Shown in pieces: positions 26,230-33,737 of a stretch of DNA of 38,855 nucleotides. Position numbers and translations under genes: made by a program. Below the pieces are notes generated by a model that was not told the origin of the DNA, did no database searches, and saw nothing but the letters and a program-made list of their open reading frames with translations. Position 1 is the stretch's first letter, and each line of letters begins with the position of its first letter. This DNA comes from Thermoplasmata archaeon (GTDB lineage: Archaea > Thermoplasmatota > Thermoplasmata > Lutacidiplasmatales > UBA184), in assembly GCA_022750455.1 (NCBI GenBank), contig JAKIVR010000015.1, positions 1 to 38,855 of the forward strand, read 5' to 3'.

Positions 26230-26760
26230 ATGGCGCCGGAGCCGGGGAGCCTTGAGGCGACGCTCCCCCGCGGTACGGTCGTCTTTCCTCCGCTGGTACA
26301 GGTTCATTTCGATGGGGCGTGCGAGGACTCCCCGCTCGGCCGGATCGCCACGTACGGGTTCGTGGTGGAGGGGACGATGGGGACTCACGAGGAGTGCGGG
26401 TTGGCGGTCCGACCCGGCTCCGAACGGGCCACGAACAACGTGGCCGAGTACACTGGTGCGATCCGCGCTCTCGAGTACCTTCACGAGAGCTCCTTCCGTG
26501 GTGAGGTGCTGATGTTCGGGGACAGCCAACTGGTCGTCCGCCAGGTCGAGGGGGAGTACGCTGTGCGCGCCGAGCATCTCAAGCCGTACCTCGAACGGCT
26601 CCTCGCGCTCTGCAAGGAGTTCCAAGAGGTCCGATGGAGCTGGATCCCGCGCGAAGAGAACGTTCGAGCCGATGAGCTGACCAAGATGGCGATCTATCGA
26701 GAGATGCGCGGCCTGGAACGAGCCCCTACCCGGGGCCCTCGTCGGGCGCTCCGAGACTAG
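26230..26760 (+). CDS. rnhA: Ribonuclease HI
   Basis: A 176-residue type 1 RNase H that cuts the RNA strand of RNA/DNA hybrids. All four carboxylates of the active site are visible: Asp28 (HFDGA), Glu73 ([13 protein letters not shown]), Asp98 ([10 protein letters not shown]) and Asp148 ([10 protein letters not shown]). The pattern is that of archaeal RNase HI such as the Sulfolobus enzyme, without a hybrid-binding N-terminal domain. ATG 26230 is chosen because a TATA-like GTTAAGTT lies 27 bases upstream; longer readings in the frame would run antisense into the cyclophilin gene. The last 15 residues are basic. Downstream, two small minus-strand genes converge on it with a 4-base gap. Confidence 0.92.
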   Translation: MAPEPGSLEATLPRGTVVFPPLVQVHFDGACEDSPLGRIATYGFVVEGTMGTHEECGLAVRPGSERATNNVAEYTGAIRALEYLHESSFRGEVLMFGDSQLVVRQVEGEYAVRAEHLKPYLERLLALCKEFQEVRWSWIPREENVRADELTKMAIYREMRGLERAPTRGPRRALRD

Positions 26761-26764
26761 CGGT

Positions 26765-26977
26765 TCACGACCAGTGGACCGTGTAGACGAACGTTCGTCC
26801 TTCGACCGCCGCGCGCGCGCGGGCGGGGTCGACGTACGCGGCGAACGTCGCGGCGACCGACGGCTTTAGTTTCGGGCGCCGGCGCACGGGGTAGTAGTGC
26901 GGGAGGGTCATGTGAGGGACCTTCCCCGGCTTCGTCTCTTCCAGGAGCGCGGGTTCGCGTCGGGACGCGGCGGTCAT
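26765..26977 (-). CDS. Small basic protein, second of a coupled pair, unknown
   Basis: A 70-residue basic protein I do not recognise. It contains HYYPVRRRPKLKPSV and ends in FVYTVHWS. The ATG at 26977 overlaps the stop of the upstream small gene as ATGA, which is good evidence that both are translated. A longer reading of this frame to 27124 would overlap the partner gene extensively and is rejected. The basic cluster could bind nucleic acid, and the pair has the size of a toxin-antitoxin or regulator couple, but no family motif supports that. It ends four bases from the convergent RNase HI stop. Confidence 0.55.
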   Translation of the reverse strand: MTAASRREPALLEETKPGKVPHMTLPHYYPVRRRPKLKPSVAATFAAYVDPARARAAVEGRTFVYTVHWS

Positions 26978-27159
26978 GCCCCCTCGCGAGGCTCCGGAAG
27001 CACGCGGGCCACCAGCGGGAGGCGAACCCACACCGGAGCGGCCCAGACGCTGGGAGGAAGATCCGGTTCCTCGGGAGGAGGAGCCTCCTCCATCACCAAC
27101 CAAGGCGCGATCGCCGCCGTCCACCCAAATGTCGCCGGGTCAAACTTGGGGTCGTACAT
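26974..27159 (-). CDS. Small acidic/Pro-rich protein, first of a coupled pair, unknown
   Basis: A 61-residue protein beginning MYDPKFDPATFGW, with an acidic, Pro-rich centre (EEAPPPEEPDLPP) and a Val/Leu-rich end. I do not recognise it. ATG 27159 is preferred over ATG 27177 because GGAG lies seven bases before it, and a TATA-like CTATATGT (plus-strand 27196-27203) predicts transcription start near 27174. Its stop overlaps the start of the second small gene (ATGA). Acidic first and basic second protein would suit a complex-forming pair. The gene is divergent from htrA across a 248-base control region with a palindrome next to its promoter. Confidence 0.6.
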   Translation of the reverse strand: MYDPKFDPATFGWTAAIAPWLVMEEAPPPEEPDLPPSVWAAPVWVRLPLVARVLPEPREGA

Positions 27160-27183
27160 TGCACCGCTCCTATCCATTTGTCA

Positions 27184-27203
27184 GACACGTGTCATACATA
27201 TAG
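27184..27203 (-). promoter_or_regulatory. Promoter of the small gene pair with palindrome GACACGTGTC
   Basis: On the minus strand CTATATGT (27203-27196) is a good TATA element. The perfect 10-base palindrome GACACGTGTC (27184-27193) sits between it and the predicted start near 27174. A TGTCA direct repeat with 11-base period runs through it (27179-27183 and 27190-27194). The placement fits a repressor operator. Confidence 0.5.
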
Positions 27204-27266
27204 CCCCGTATTCGAGTGGAAGAGGAGGGGTCCGGGGCGATTTTCACGAGAGGGAGCGCGTCGCGG

Positions 27267-27288
27267 ACGTCTGGCAGACGTATATAAA
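27267..27288 (+). promoter_or_regulatory. Strong TATA box preceded by dyad ACGTCT-GGC-AGACGT
   Basis: TATATAAA (27281-27288), followed by an A-rich run, is the most canonical TATA box in the window. Directly upstream lies a perfect inverted repeat of 6 bases with a 3-base spacer (27267-27281), which would cover the BRE position. Transcription would start near 27310, about 100 bases before htrA, implying either a leader or a separate small RNA. Confidence 0.5.
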
Positions 27289-27360
27289 CAAAAAATCCGT
27301 GTTGGGTGCTAGTCCGGCACGCGGCCATTTGGGAGGCGATCTGACGCGAAATTTGACTGG

Positions 27361-27378
27361 GATCGGGGAGACCCGGTC
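27361..27378 (+). other. Possible RNA hairpin with GAGA tetraloop upstream of htrA
   Basis: GATCGGG (27361-27367) pairs with CCCGGTC (27372-27378), including one G-T wobble, around a GNRA-type GAGA loop. It would form in RNA started at the strong TATA box and ends 30 bases before the htrA ATG. Role unknown. Confidence 0.3.
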
Positions 27379-27407
27379 ACTAAGTCCTCCCCGGCCCTAA
27401 ATCCGGC

Positions 27408-28373
27408 ATGTTGCCTCCTTCGGTCGCCAGCTCATTTGAGAATCGAGTTCCGGATGCCGTCGCCGCGGTCTCTCCGAGCGTGGTCGTGGTCACGCAACGT
27501 GCCGGGCACGCACCGGGCGGTTCGCCCTCCCGGCGGTCGGTCGCCACCGGGACCGGCTTGATCGTTCACTCCGGCGGATACGTCGTCACGAACCGCCACG
27601 TCGTCGGAAAGGCGTCGCAGGTCGAGGTCGCCGGCGCGGGGGGAGAAGCGGCCACCGGTCGCGTCCTGGGCTTCGATGCCGTCACGGATCTCGCCGTGGT
27701 ACACGCCCCCGAGCTCGCGGGTCCGGCGGCCCGGCTCGGAGATTCCCATACTCTCCGTGCGGGGGAGTTCGTCATCGCGATCGGCAACTCGCTCGGCCTT
27801 CCCGGTGCCCCGACCGTCTCCCTCGGGGTCGTCAGCGCGACCGCGCGACCACTTCCGGGAACGGAGTTCCAACTCGAGGGTTGGATCCAGACCGATGCGG
27901 CCGTGAACCCCGGCAACAGTGGAGGACCGCTCGCTACATTGAACGCGGACGTCGTGGGGATCAATACCGCGATGGTGCCGTACGCCCAGGGCGTGGGATT
28001 TGCGATCCCGATCAACACGGTGAAGAGCGTCTTCCAGTCGCTCGTGGATCACGGTCGCGTCATCCGACCGTGGCTGGGAATCATCGGGGCGACGCTCACC
28101 CCGGAGCTCGCGCGGCGATCCCGACTCTCCGGGGTCGAAGGCGTGGTGGTGGCGGATCTGCAAGAGTCGAGCCCGGCCGAGGCGGCCGGGTTGCGGACGG
28201 GGGACGTGATCGTCGCCGTGGACGGCCGGGCGGTCAGGGGAATGACGGAGTTGCTCCGCCGTCTCTCCGAGATCTCGGTGGGTCACCGGGTTCCGGTCAC
28301 GGTCCGGCGGGCAGAGGCGACGCTCTCCCTCCCCATCGCCTTGCAAGAGGCGCGCGTACTTCCGACGGCGTGA
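27408..28373 (+). CDS. htrA: HtrA/DegP-type serine protease with PDZ domain, no signal peptide
   Basis: A 321-residue trypsin-like protease with one PDZ domain, of the HtrA quality-control family. The catalytic triad is His64 (TNRHVV), Asp94 (AVTDLAVV) and Ser171 (NPGNSGGPL). The PDZ domain spans about residues 215-305, with GVVVADLQESSPAEAAGLRTGD as its carboxylate-binding region in short form. There is no signal peptide or membrane anchor, so the enzyme is predicted to act in the cytoplasm, unlike most bacterial relatives. ATG 27408 is about 100 bases downstream of a strong TATA box; a weak ACTAAGTC at 27380 could instead give a leaderless transcript. The CBS-domain gene follows after 90 bases with its own TATA-like element. 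Confidence 0.93.
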   Translation: MLPPSVASSFENRVPDAVAAVSPSVVVVTQRAGHAPGGSPSRRSVATGTGLIVHSGGYVVTNRHVVGKASQVEVAGAGGEAATGRVLGFDAVTDLAVVHAPELAGPAARLGDSHTLRAGEFVIAIGNSLGLPGAPTVSLGVVSATARPLPGTEFQLEGWIQTDAAVNPGNSGGPLATLNADVVGINTAMVPYAQGVGFAIPINTVKSVFQSLVDHGRVIRPWLGIIGATLTPELARRSRLSGVEGVVVADLQESSPAEAAGLRTGDVIVAVDGRAVRGMTELLRRLSEISVGHRVPVTVRRAEATLSLPIALQEARVLPTA

Positions 28374-28407
28374 CGGGGTCCGATCGTCCCCGCCGGGGTC
28401 GCGGGAC

Positions 28408-28416
28408 GTTAAAATC
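28408..28416 (+). promoter_or_regulatory. TATA-like element for the CBS-domain gene
   Basis: GTTAAAATC predicts transcription start near 28438. GAGAGG at about 28449-28454 then lies nine bases before the TTG start at 28464, a plausible Shine-Dalgarno match. Confidence 0.4.
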
Positions 28417-28463
28417 CGGGTTCCCTTCCCGGGCCGGGTGATCCGCCAGAGAGGCACGCGACG

Positions 28464-28886
28464 TTGCAAGCGAAGGAGATCATGCAGACCGAACTGTTGA
28501 CGGTCGACGCGGGCACGAGCCTCCGGCAGTGCGTCCAGCGGATGGATGCGGCCCGGACCGGCTACGCGCTAGTGGTTCGCGACGGCCAACCGTTCGCCAT
28601 CGTCACGGAGTGGGATCTCCTCCACAAGGTCCTCGCCACCTCCATCGACCCCGATCGGACGACGGTGGAGACGATCGCCAGCTCACCGTTGGTATCGGTC
28701 GATAGCGAGACGAGCACCTACGACCTGGTCGAAATGATGGCCGATCGTGGGATCCGCCGGATGGTCGTCACCCAGGGGGGGCAGGTCGTCGGGATCGTGA
28801 CCGCGAAAGGCGTGCTCGCGGCGTTCCGGAAGTACGTCGATCGTCTCTCTTCGGAGATCGGCCGGATGCAGGCCCCGCCGCCGTGA
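28464..28886 (+). CDS. Two-CBS-domain protein
   Basis: A 140-residue protein made of two CBS motifs (about residues 3-60 and 68-128) and a short C-terminal extension. Characteristic pieces are MQTELLTVDAGTSLRQCVQ, FAIVTEWDLLHKV, DRGIRRMVV and VVGIVTAKGVL. Such Bateman modules bind adenine nucleotides or SAM and act as energy or metabolite sensors. The TTG start at 28464 has GAGAGG upstream; ATG 28482 is an alternative that would trim the first beta strand. No effector domain is fused, so it probably regulates a partner protein. It is downstream of htrA and upstream of an MFS exporter with only a 46-base gap. Family assignment is firm; ligand and partner are unknown. Confidence 0.9.
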   Translation: MQAKEIMQTELLTVDAGTSLRQCVQRMDAARTGYALVVRDGQPFAIVTEWDLLHKVLATSIDPDRTTVETIASSPLVSVDSETSTYDLVEMMADRGIRRMVVTQGGQVVGIVTAKGVLAAFRKYVDRLSSEIGRMQAPPP

Positions 28887-28917
28887 TTCCTCCGGCGGGA
28901 GCCCGGGCCGCCCGAGG

Positions 28918-28931
28918 GGGGTTCGAACCCC
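28918..28931. promoter_or_regulatory. 14-base palindrome GGGGTTCGAACCCC at the MFS start
   Basis: A perfect 14-base palindrome ending one base before the ATG at 28933. It could be an operator for the exporter gene or, in RNA, a hairpin hiding the start codon. It resembles a tRNA T-arm in sequence, but no tRNA fits around it. Confidence 0.35.
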
Positions 28932-28932
28932 G

Positions 28933-30366
28933 ATGAAGTACTCGTGGGTCGTCCTCTCCGTCACGACCGTGGGGACGCTGATGGCGTCCCTCGACACGAA
29001 CATCGTCGTCATCGCCCTCCCCACGATCGCCCGCCAGCTTCCAGGCGAGACCGTCGTCACCGTCCTCTGGACCCTGATCGGCTACTCTCTCGTCACCGCC
29101 ACCCTGCTCCTGAGCTTCGGCCGGCTCGCCGACATGCATGGACGGGTGCGACTGTTCACCCTCGGGTTCGCCATCTTCACCTTCGGATCGTTCCTCTGCG
29201 GATTCTCTCAGACCGGGATCGAGCTCGTCGGATTCCGTATGGTCCAGGCGACCGGGGCGGCGCTCCTGTTCGCGAATTCCGCGGCGCTCGTGACCGACGC
29301 GTTCCCCCCGGACCAGCGGGGGATGGCGCTCGGCATCAACCAGGTCTCGATCGTCGTCGGCTCGGTCTCGGGCCTCGTCGTGGGAGGCACGCTCACCTCC
29401 CTCGTCGGCTGGCGCTGGATCTTCTTCGTCAACGTCCCCATCGGGATCTTCGCCGTCTTCTGGGCGCGCTGGCGCCTGAAGGAGATCGCCACTGTCGACC
29501 ACGTGCAAGGGATCGACTGGCCGGGGAACCTCTCGTTCGCTGGAGGGCTGACGATGGTGCTCGCCGGGGTGACGTTGTACCCGCTCCAGGCAATCTCCAC
29601 CATGTGGTTCGTGCTCCTGGTGGTGGCGGGGGTCTCCTCCCTGGCGACGTTCGTGTGGGTGGAACGGCACGTCGCCTCCCCGATGTTCGACCTGAGCTTG
29701 TTCAAGGTACGAATGTTCGCCGCGGGGAACATCTCGATCTTCCTGAACGCGTTGGCCCGGGGCGCGTTCACGTTTGTGATGGTGTTCTACCTCCAGGGCC
29801 CCCCACACGACCTGAGCGCGCTCTCGGCCGGCGTCTACCTCATTCCCGTCTCCCTCTCCTTGGCCCTCACGGCGCCGGCGAGCGGGTACCTGTCCGATCG
29901 GTACGGGGCGCGTCCGTTCGCCACCGCCGGCCTCCTCCTCACCGCGTCGGGATTCGCCATCCTCGCCGTTCAGACCGGGGCGACGACGACGTTCTGGACC
30001 CTGTTCCCGGCGCTGGTCCTCATCGGCGCGGGGTTCGGGATCTACGCCTCCCCGAACCGGTCGTCGATCATGAACTCGGTCCCGCCGAACCGCCGTGGGG
30101 TCGCCTCCGGGATGAGCACCACGTTGTTGACTTCGGGGAACACGTTCAGCTTCGCGTTCAGCATCGCGATCCTCTCCGCCGCGATGCCGCTGGCGACGAT
30201 CGTCGCGATCTTCACGGGGACCGGCTCGGTCGCGTCCAACCCGGCGATCACGGTCGGGCCGTTCCTCCGTGCGATCCACACCGTGTTCACGCTGTCGGCG
30301 ATCTTGCTCCTCGTCGCCGTGATCCCCTCGGCGCTGCGCGGGAAGGAGAATCGTCGTGCCGCTTGA
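28933..30366 (+). CDS. MFS drug/proton antiporter, DHA2 (14-helix) type
   Basis: A 477-residue major facilitator of the EmrB/QacA type. The first helix reads TTVGTLMASLDTNIVVIALPTI, the hallmark DHA2 motif D1 in which the Asp lies in the membrane. Motif A is seen as GRLADMHGRVRLFTLG. Motif C-like SIVVGSVSGLVVGGTL and GWRWIFFVNVPIG follow. About 14 helices can be counted and there is almost no hydrophilic tail. It differs considerably from the other DHA2 gene at 13117 and is not a recent copy. The last 80 bases overlap, on the opposite strand, the end of the aspartate kinase gene. A perfect palindrome adjoins the start codon. The substrate is unknown. Confidence 0.92.
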   Translation: MKYSWVVLSVTTVGTLMASLDTNIVVIALPTIARQLPGETVVTVLWTLIGYSLVTATLLLSFGRLADMHGRVRLFTLGFAIFTFGSFLCGFSQTGIELVGFRMVQATGAALLFANSAALVTDAFPPDQRGMALGINQVSIVVGSVSGLVVGGTLTSLVGWRWIFFVNVPIGIFAVFWARWRLKEIATVDHVQGIDWPGNLSFAGGLTMVLAGVTLYPLQAISTMWFVLLVVAGVSSLATFVWVERHVASPMFDLSLFKVRMFAAGNISIFLNALARGAFTFVMVFYLQGPPHDLSALSAGVYLIPVSLSLALTAPASGYLSDRYGARPFATAGLLLTASGFAILAVQTGATTTFWTLFPALVLIGAGFGIYASPNRSSIMNSVPPNRRGVASGMSTTLLTSGNTFSFAFSIAILSAAMPLATIVAIFTGTGSVASNPAITVGPFLRAIHTVFTLSAILLLVAVIPSALRGKENRRAA

Positions 30367-31582
30367 TCCGGGGGCTCTTCGCCCGCACGCCCAACGGGTC
30401 CCGGGACTCCACGAATCGACGATGTAGTTCCGCCAGGGAACGTTCGCCATCGGCCTGCGGAACCAGCACCGAGATCTCATTCGCGTCGCCCCAGACGGCC
30501 ACGGCTCGGTGGAGGACCGGCGGGGGCAGCTGGTCGATTTCGTCGAGCACGCCCCTCCCCACGATCGAGATGCGCGCCAGTGGTCGGGCTTGAGTGCCTT
30601 CCCCCGGGGGGAACGTCAACGTCAGGATTCGCGAGGTGCGGCGGCAGATGGGATCGATCCGCGTCACCAGCTGCGGATCCTGCAAGGAGATCAGCCGGAG
30701 GGGGATCCCGGCACTTCGAAGCGGGACCACCGTGCGGGGATGGAGGATCCGGGCCCCCGACACGGCCAGTCGCTCGGCATCCTCGTACGAGCATCGCGGG
30801 ATCGGGCGGGCCGTCGGGATCAGATCCGGATCCGCGGAGCAGAGCGCGGTGCTCCCCTTGACGAGGTCCACGGACCGGGCGCGAAGGATCGCGGCGAGGG
30901 CCGCGGCGCTGTAATCTGAGCCGCCTCGACCGAGTTCATTCGCACAGCCATCTGGTGCGCGGCCGAAGTAACCGGTCACGACCGGGACCACGCCATCCGC
31001 GAGGGCCCGGGAGATCGCTGTGGAGACCTCCCCACGGGAGGCTTCGAGATCGATGGTCCCGTGATGGGAGACTCCATCCGTCCGCAACCCGATCAGGTCC
31101 GCCTCCAAGGTGCGGGCCGCGGTGCCGGAGGCCGCGAGTCGAGAGGCGAACCAGCGGGCCGAGAGTCGTTCGCCCACGGCGACGAAGTTGTCGTACTCGT
31201 GCTCGAGACATTTCGGAGGATCCTCCGCCCGGCGGAACCCCCCCCTGAGCACAGGCGCGGCGAGCCGATCGAAGTCGGATTCCGGCAGCTCGGGGTACGA
31301 CAATCGCAGGAACCGCCGAAGATCCTCCCCGGCCTCGCCGGAGTTCCGGGCCGCCACCAAGCGGTCGGTGACTCCCGGACGTGCCGAGACGACCACGACC
31401 GAGGGAATCCCGTCGTGGAGGCGCCCGAGAAGGTAGTGTACCGCCGCCTCGGGGAACGCCAGGGCCTCCCCTCCGAACTTGAGGATCCGCGGCGCGGGCG
31501 GGTTCGGTGCGGACGACCCCCGGGCGGACGCGCGACCTCGAGGTTCGGCGGCCGAAGCGAGGGTCCGACGTCCCCCGATCAT
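30287..31582 (-). CDS. ask: Aspartate kinase, probably with a shortened regulatory region
   Basis: Phosphorylates L-aspartate to aspartyl-4-phosphate, the first step toward threonine, methionine and lysine. The 431-residue protein has a basic N-terminal tail, then KFGGEAL at 35-41 (usually KFGGTSV or similar), VVVSA, a GRGGSDYSAA substrate/ATP motif, KGSTALCSADP and a catalytic-domain end near residue 310. The remaining 90 residues before the tail could hold only one clear ACT-like unit (ARISIVGRG... AVWGDANEISVLV) rather than two, so feedback control may be altered. The last 30 residues are very basic and arise where the gene runs 80 bases antisense into the 3' end of the MFS gene. It is the last gene of the five-gene operon; its ATG overlaps the thrB stop (ATGA). 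Confidence 0.9.
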   Translation of the reverse strand: MIGGRRTLASAAEPRGRASARGSSAPNPPAPRILKFGGEALAFPEAAVHYLLGRLHDGIPSVVVVSARPGVTDRLVAARNSGEAGEDLRRFLRLSYPELPESDFDRLAAPVLRGGFRRAEDPPKCLEHEYDNFVAVGERLSARWFASRLAASGTAARTLEADLIGLRTDGVSHHGTIDLEASRGEVSTAISRALADGVVPVVTGYFGRAPDGCANELGRGGSDYSAAALAAILRARSVDLVKGSTALCSADPDLIPTARPIPRCSYEDAERLAVSGARILHPRTVVPLRSAGIPLRLISLQDPQLVTRIDPICRRTSRILTLTFPPGEGTQARPLARISIVGRGVLDEIDQLPPPVLHRAVAVWGDANEISVLVPQADGERSLAELHRRFVESRDPLGVRAKSPRIKRHDDSPSRAAPRGSRRRGARSPTA

Positions 31583-32619
31583 CGAGCCCCCTGAACGCTC
31601 GGGCCCGTGCCGGATCGAGCCTCAAACCCGTCCGCCGGCTCTCCCGCGTGCTCGAACGCCTGGACCATCGCCCGGGTCACGGCCCGGATCCTCCGCGCCG
31701 GTGCCAGCGCGAAGACGGCGGGTCCGCTCCCTGACAGTGCCGCCCCAAAAGCCCCCGCATCGATCGCCGCCTGACGGACCTTAGACAAGCCAGGTACAAG
31801 GGACTCCCGGTGACGCGCCGCGACCCGATCTTCGAGATTTTGACCGATCGCACGTACGTCGCCCCGGGCAAAGGCGCCGACGATCCCCGAAACCTTCCCG
31901 AGGTTGGCGACCACATCTCCCAACGGCACTTCCCGAGGGACCACGCGCCGGGAGTCCGAGGTGGAGATGGGTCGTGTGGGGACGGCGAGGGCGATGGAAA
32001 GCGCCGGAGGAGCCGGCAGTCGGACGATCCGAAGCGGGTCCAACGACTCGATGGCGATGAACCCCCCGAAGAGGCTGGCGGCGACGTTGTCGAAGTGCGG
32101 GGCTCCAGCGGCCGCCCGCTCGCCGTCGGCGGCCGCCGCAAGGACGGACGCGACCTCCGACGGCGCTCGAAGTCGAAGCCCGAGGGTGAACGCGGCGCCG
32201 AGCGCTCCCGCGACTGCAGAAGCTCCGCTGGATCCCAGCCCGGTACCGGACCGGAACCCCTTGCTCAGACGAACGGAGCTCGGAGGGAGCGGGACCCCCG
32301 AGCGTCGGAAGAGGGATTGGTAGGCGATGCCAGCGACGTTGCGCTCCCAGACCGCGGAGACGCCCGCCGAACCGCCTATCTGGAAGCGATGCTCGGGGCC
32401 TCCGTTCTCGATCTCCAAGACATCCTGTGGCCCGTCCAAGCACAACCCCAATCGGTCGAAGCCCGGTCCGACGTTGGCGATGCTGTACGGTACGGAGATC
32501 GTCAACTTCGGGCGGCCGCGACGCGACGGAAGGGAGAACGGAAGCGTCGGGAGCTCCGGTGAAGTGGGGCGTGCCCGCCGGGAATACTGCGCTCGGGCGC
32601 GGGTCTTGGTCGCCATCAC
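31579..32619 (-). CDS. thrB: Homoserine kinase (GHMP family)
   Basis: Phosphorylates homoserine to O-phosphohomoserine, the substrate of threonine synthase. The 346-residue protein shows the three GHMP signatures: ISVPYSIANVGPGFDRLGL (about 41-59), the phosphate-binding GTGLGSSGAS (125-134) and, near the C-terminus, AFGAALSGSGPAVFAL. Compared with typical ThrB it has about 38 extra, Arg-rich residues at the N-terminus. Both GTG 32619 (GTGA overlap with the hom stop) and the adjacent ATG 32616 are possible starts. It is the fourth gene of the operon and is coupled to ask by ATGA. Identification is secure from motifs and context. Confidence 0.93.
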   Translation of the reverse strand: MMATKTRARAQYSRRARPTSPELPTLPFSLPSRRGRPKLTISVPYSIANVGPGFDRLGLCLDGPQDVLEIENGGPEHRFQIGGSAGVSAVWERNVAGIAYQSLFRRSGVPLPPSSVRLSKGFRSGTGLGSSGASAVAGALGAAFTLGLRLRAPSEVASVLAAAADGERAAAGAPHFDNVAASLFGGFIAIESLDPLRIVRLPAPPALSIALAVPTRPISTSDSRRVVPREVPLGDVVANLGKVSGIVGAFARGDVRAIGQNLEDRVAARHRESLVPGLSKVRQAAIDAGAFGAALSGSGPAVFALAPARRIRAVTRAMVQAFEHAGEPADGFEARSGTGPSVQGAR

Positions 32620-33737
32620 GCTCCCGGAGTCGGCGGAACCGCTTTCGGCGAGGTGTGAAGGGTCTCAGCGACGAACGTCGCGGGGACGGTCGTCGAGGTC
32701 CATCCCCCCGATGACTGCAGGCAACGCAACCCGAGCAAGTCGGCGAGGACTCCACTCGCCGTCGCCTCCGGTCCAGCCCCGGCTCCCCGGAACCAGAGAG
32801 TGCCGGCATGCCGAGTCTCGACCCGGAAGACATTCGTCGCCTCGCGGACATCCCACGGTCCCCCGCGGACCACCGGGCAGAGCCGGATCCGTACCGATTG
32901 GGGCTCGACCTCCAACAAGGCGGCGACCCGATGAGAGGAATCACAGTCCCTGGTCGCCTCCTCGACCCGCCGGGGGTCGACCTCCTCTCGCTCGACCTGC
33001 ACCGGAGTGATCGGCGGCGCGAAGAGCAGATTGTGGATGATCGTTCCCTTCAGAGCGCTATCGAAACCCGAGAGATCCCAGGAAGGGTCACTCTCCGTCA
33101 ATCCCTGTCGCCGCGCCTCGGAGAGGGCCGCCGGGAAGCTGCTCCCGTGATCCAACGAATCGAGGACGAACTGGGTCGTACCATTGGCGATCCCGTCCAC
33201 GCGAAGGACCTCGGCCGCCCGCAGATGTTCCTTTAGCGCCGAGAGGATGGGAACGATCCCGCCCACGGTGGTCGAGTGCCGAAGTTCGCTGCCCTTCAGG
33301 AGCGCCCTCCCCTGGAGCTCGTGGCCGTGGTGGGCGATCGGCAGCTTGTCCGAGGTGACCACATCGATCCCGGCCTCAAGGGCGGTGGAGATGATCGTCG
33401 TTCCGGGTTCGGCCGTGCGGGGGTCGGAGCGCGCGACTTCGATCACCACGTGAGGGCGCAAAGTTCTCCACAGCCCGGAGGCGTCTCGCGGAACACCCCC
33501 GATGGATCCCGTCGCGAGCTTGGCGTAAAGGGTGCCCGCCAGGTCGATCCCCCGGTCATTAATGATCCAACCACTGGAATCCGCGACGGCCACGACCCGA
33601 CACGAGCGTCGATCCGGAAGTGCGAAGTTTGGTTCGAGGAGCCGCCGAGCGACCTCCTGGCCGACCGAGCCGAATCCGACGAGCGCGAGCCGCAACGGCT
33701 CGACCCCCGTCGGGAGCGACGCGAGAGGCTTCGTCAT
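32616..33737 (-). CDS. hom: Homoserine dehydrogenase
   Basis: Reduces aspartate-4-semialdehyde to homoserine with NAD(P)H. In the 373-residue protein the dinucleotide motif GFGSVG is at 21-26. The nucleotide/substrate boundary shows TSDKLPIA with Lys131, STTVGG follows, and the substrate domain carries GIANGTTQFVLD (182-193) and LTESDPSWDLSGFDSALK with the catalytic Lys230. There is no C-terminal ACT domain, so the enzyme is the short, unregulated form. The usual NKGPLA-like stretch is altered to DKLPIA. ATG 33737 overlaps the stop of the MoaD-like gene (ATGA) and the hom stop overlaps the thrB start. Aspartate-semialdehyde dehydrogenase is not in the window. Confidence 0.93.
   Translation of the reverse strand: MTKPLASLPTGVEPLRLALVGFGSVGQEVARRLLEPNFALPDRRSCRVVAVADSSGWIINDRGIDLAGTLYAKLATGSIGGVPRDASGLWRTLRPHVVIEVARSDPRTAEPGTTIISTALEAGIDVVTSDKLPIAHHGHELQGRALLKGSELRHSTTVGGIVPILSALKEHLRAAEVLRVDGIANGTTQFVLDSLDHGSSFPAALSEARRQGLTESDPSWDLSGFDSALKGTIIHNLLFAPPITPVQVEREEVDPRRVEEATRDCDSSHRVAALLEVEPQSVRIRLCPVVRGGPWDVREATNVFRVETRHAGTLWFRGAGAGPEATASGVLADLLGLRCLQSSGGWTSTTVPATFVAETLHTSPKAVPPTPGA

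Noticed and set aside
26897-27400. Plus-strand 167-codon frame across the small gene pair and the htrA control region
   Set aside because: It crosses two promoters and an operator, is low complexity, and opposes a better supported ATGA-coupled pair with a Shine-Dalgarno.
28886-28934. tRNA gene or fragment suggested by GGGGTTCGAACCCC
   Set aside because: Only 46 bases are free between genes, no acceptor, D or anticodon arm can be drawn, and the T-stem would not pair properly beyond four bases.
28768-30480. Minus-strand open frame of 570 codons opposite the second MFS gene
   Set aside because: Charged antisense shadow; the plus strand encodes a convincing DHA2 transporter.
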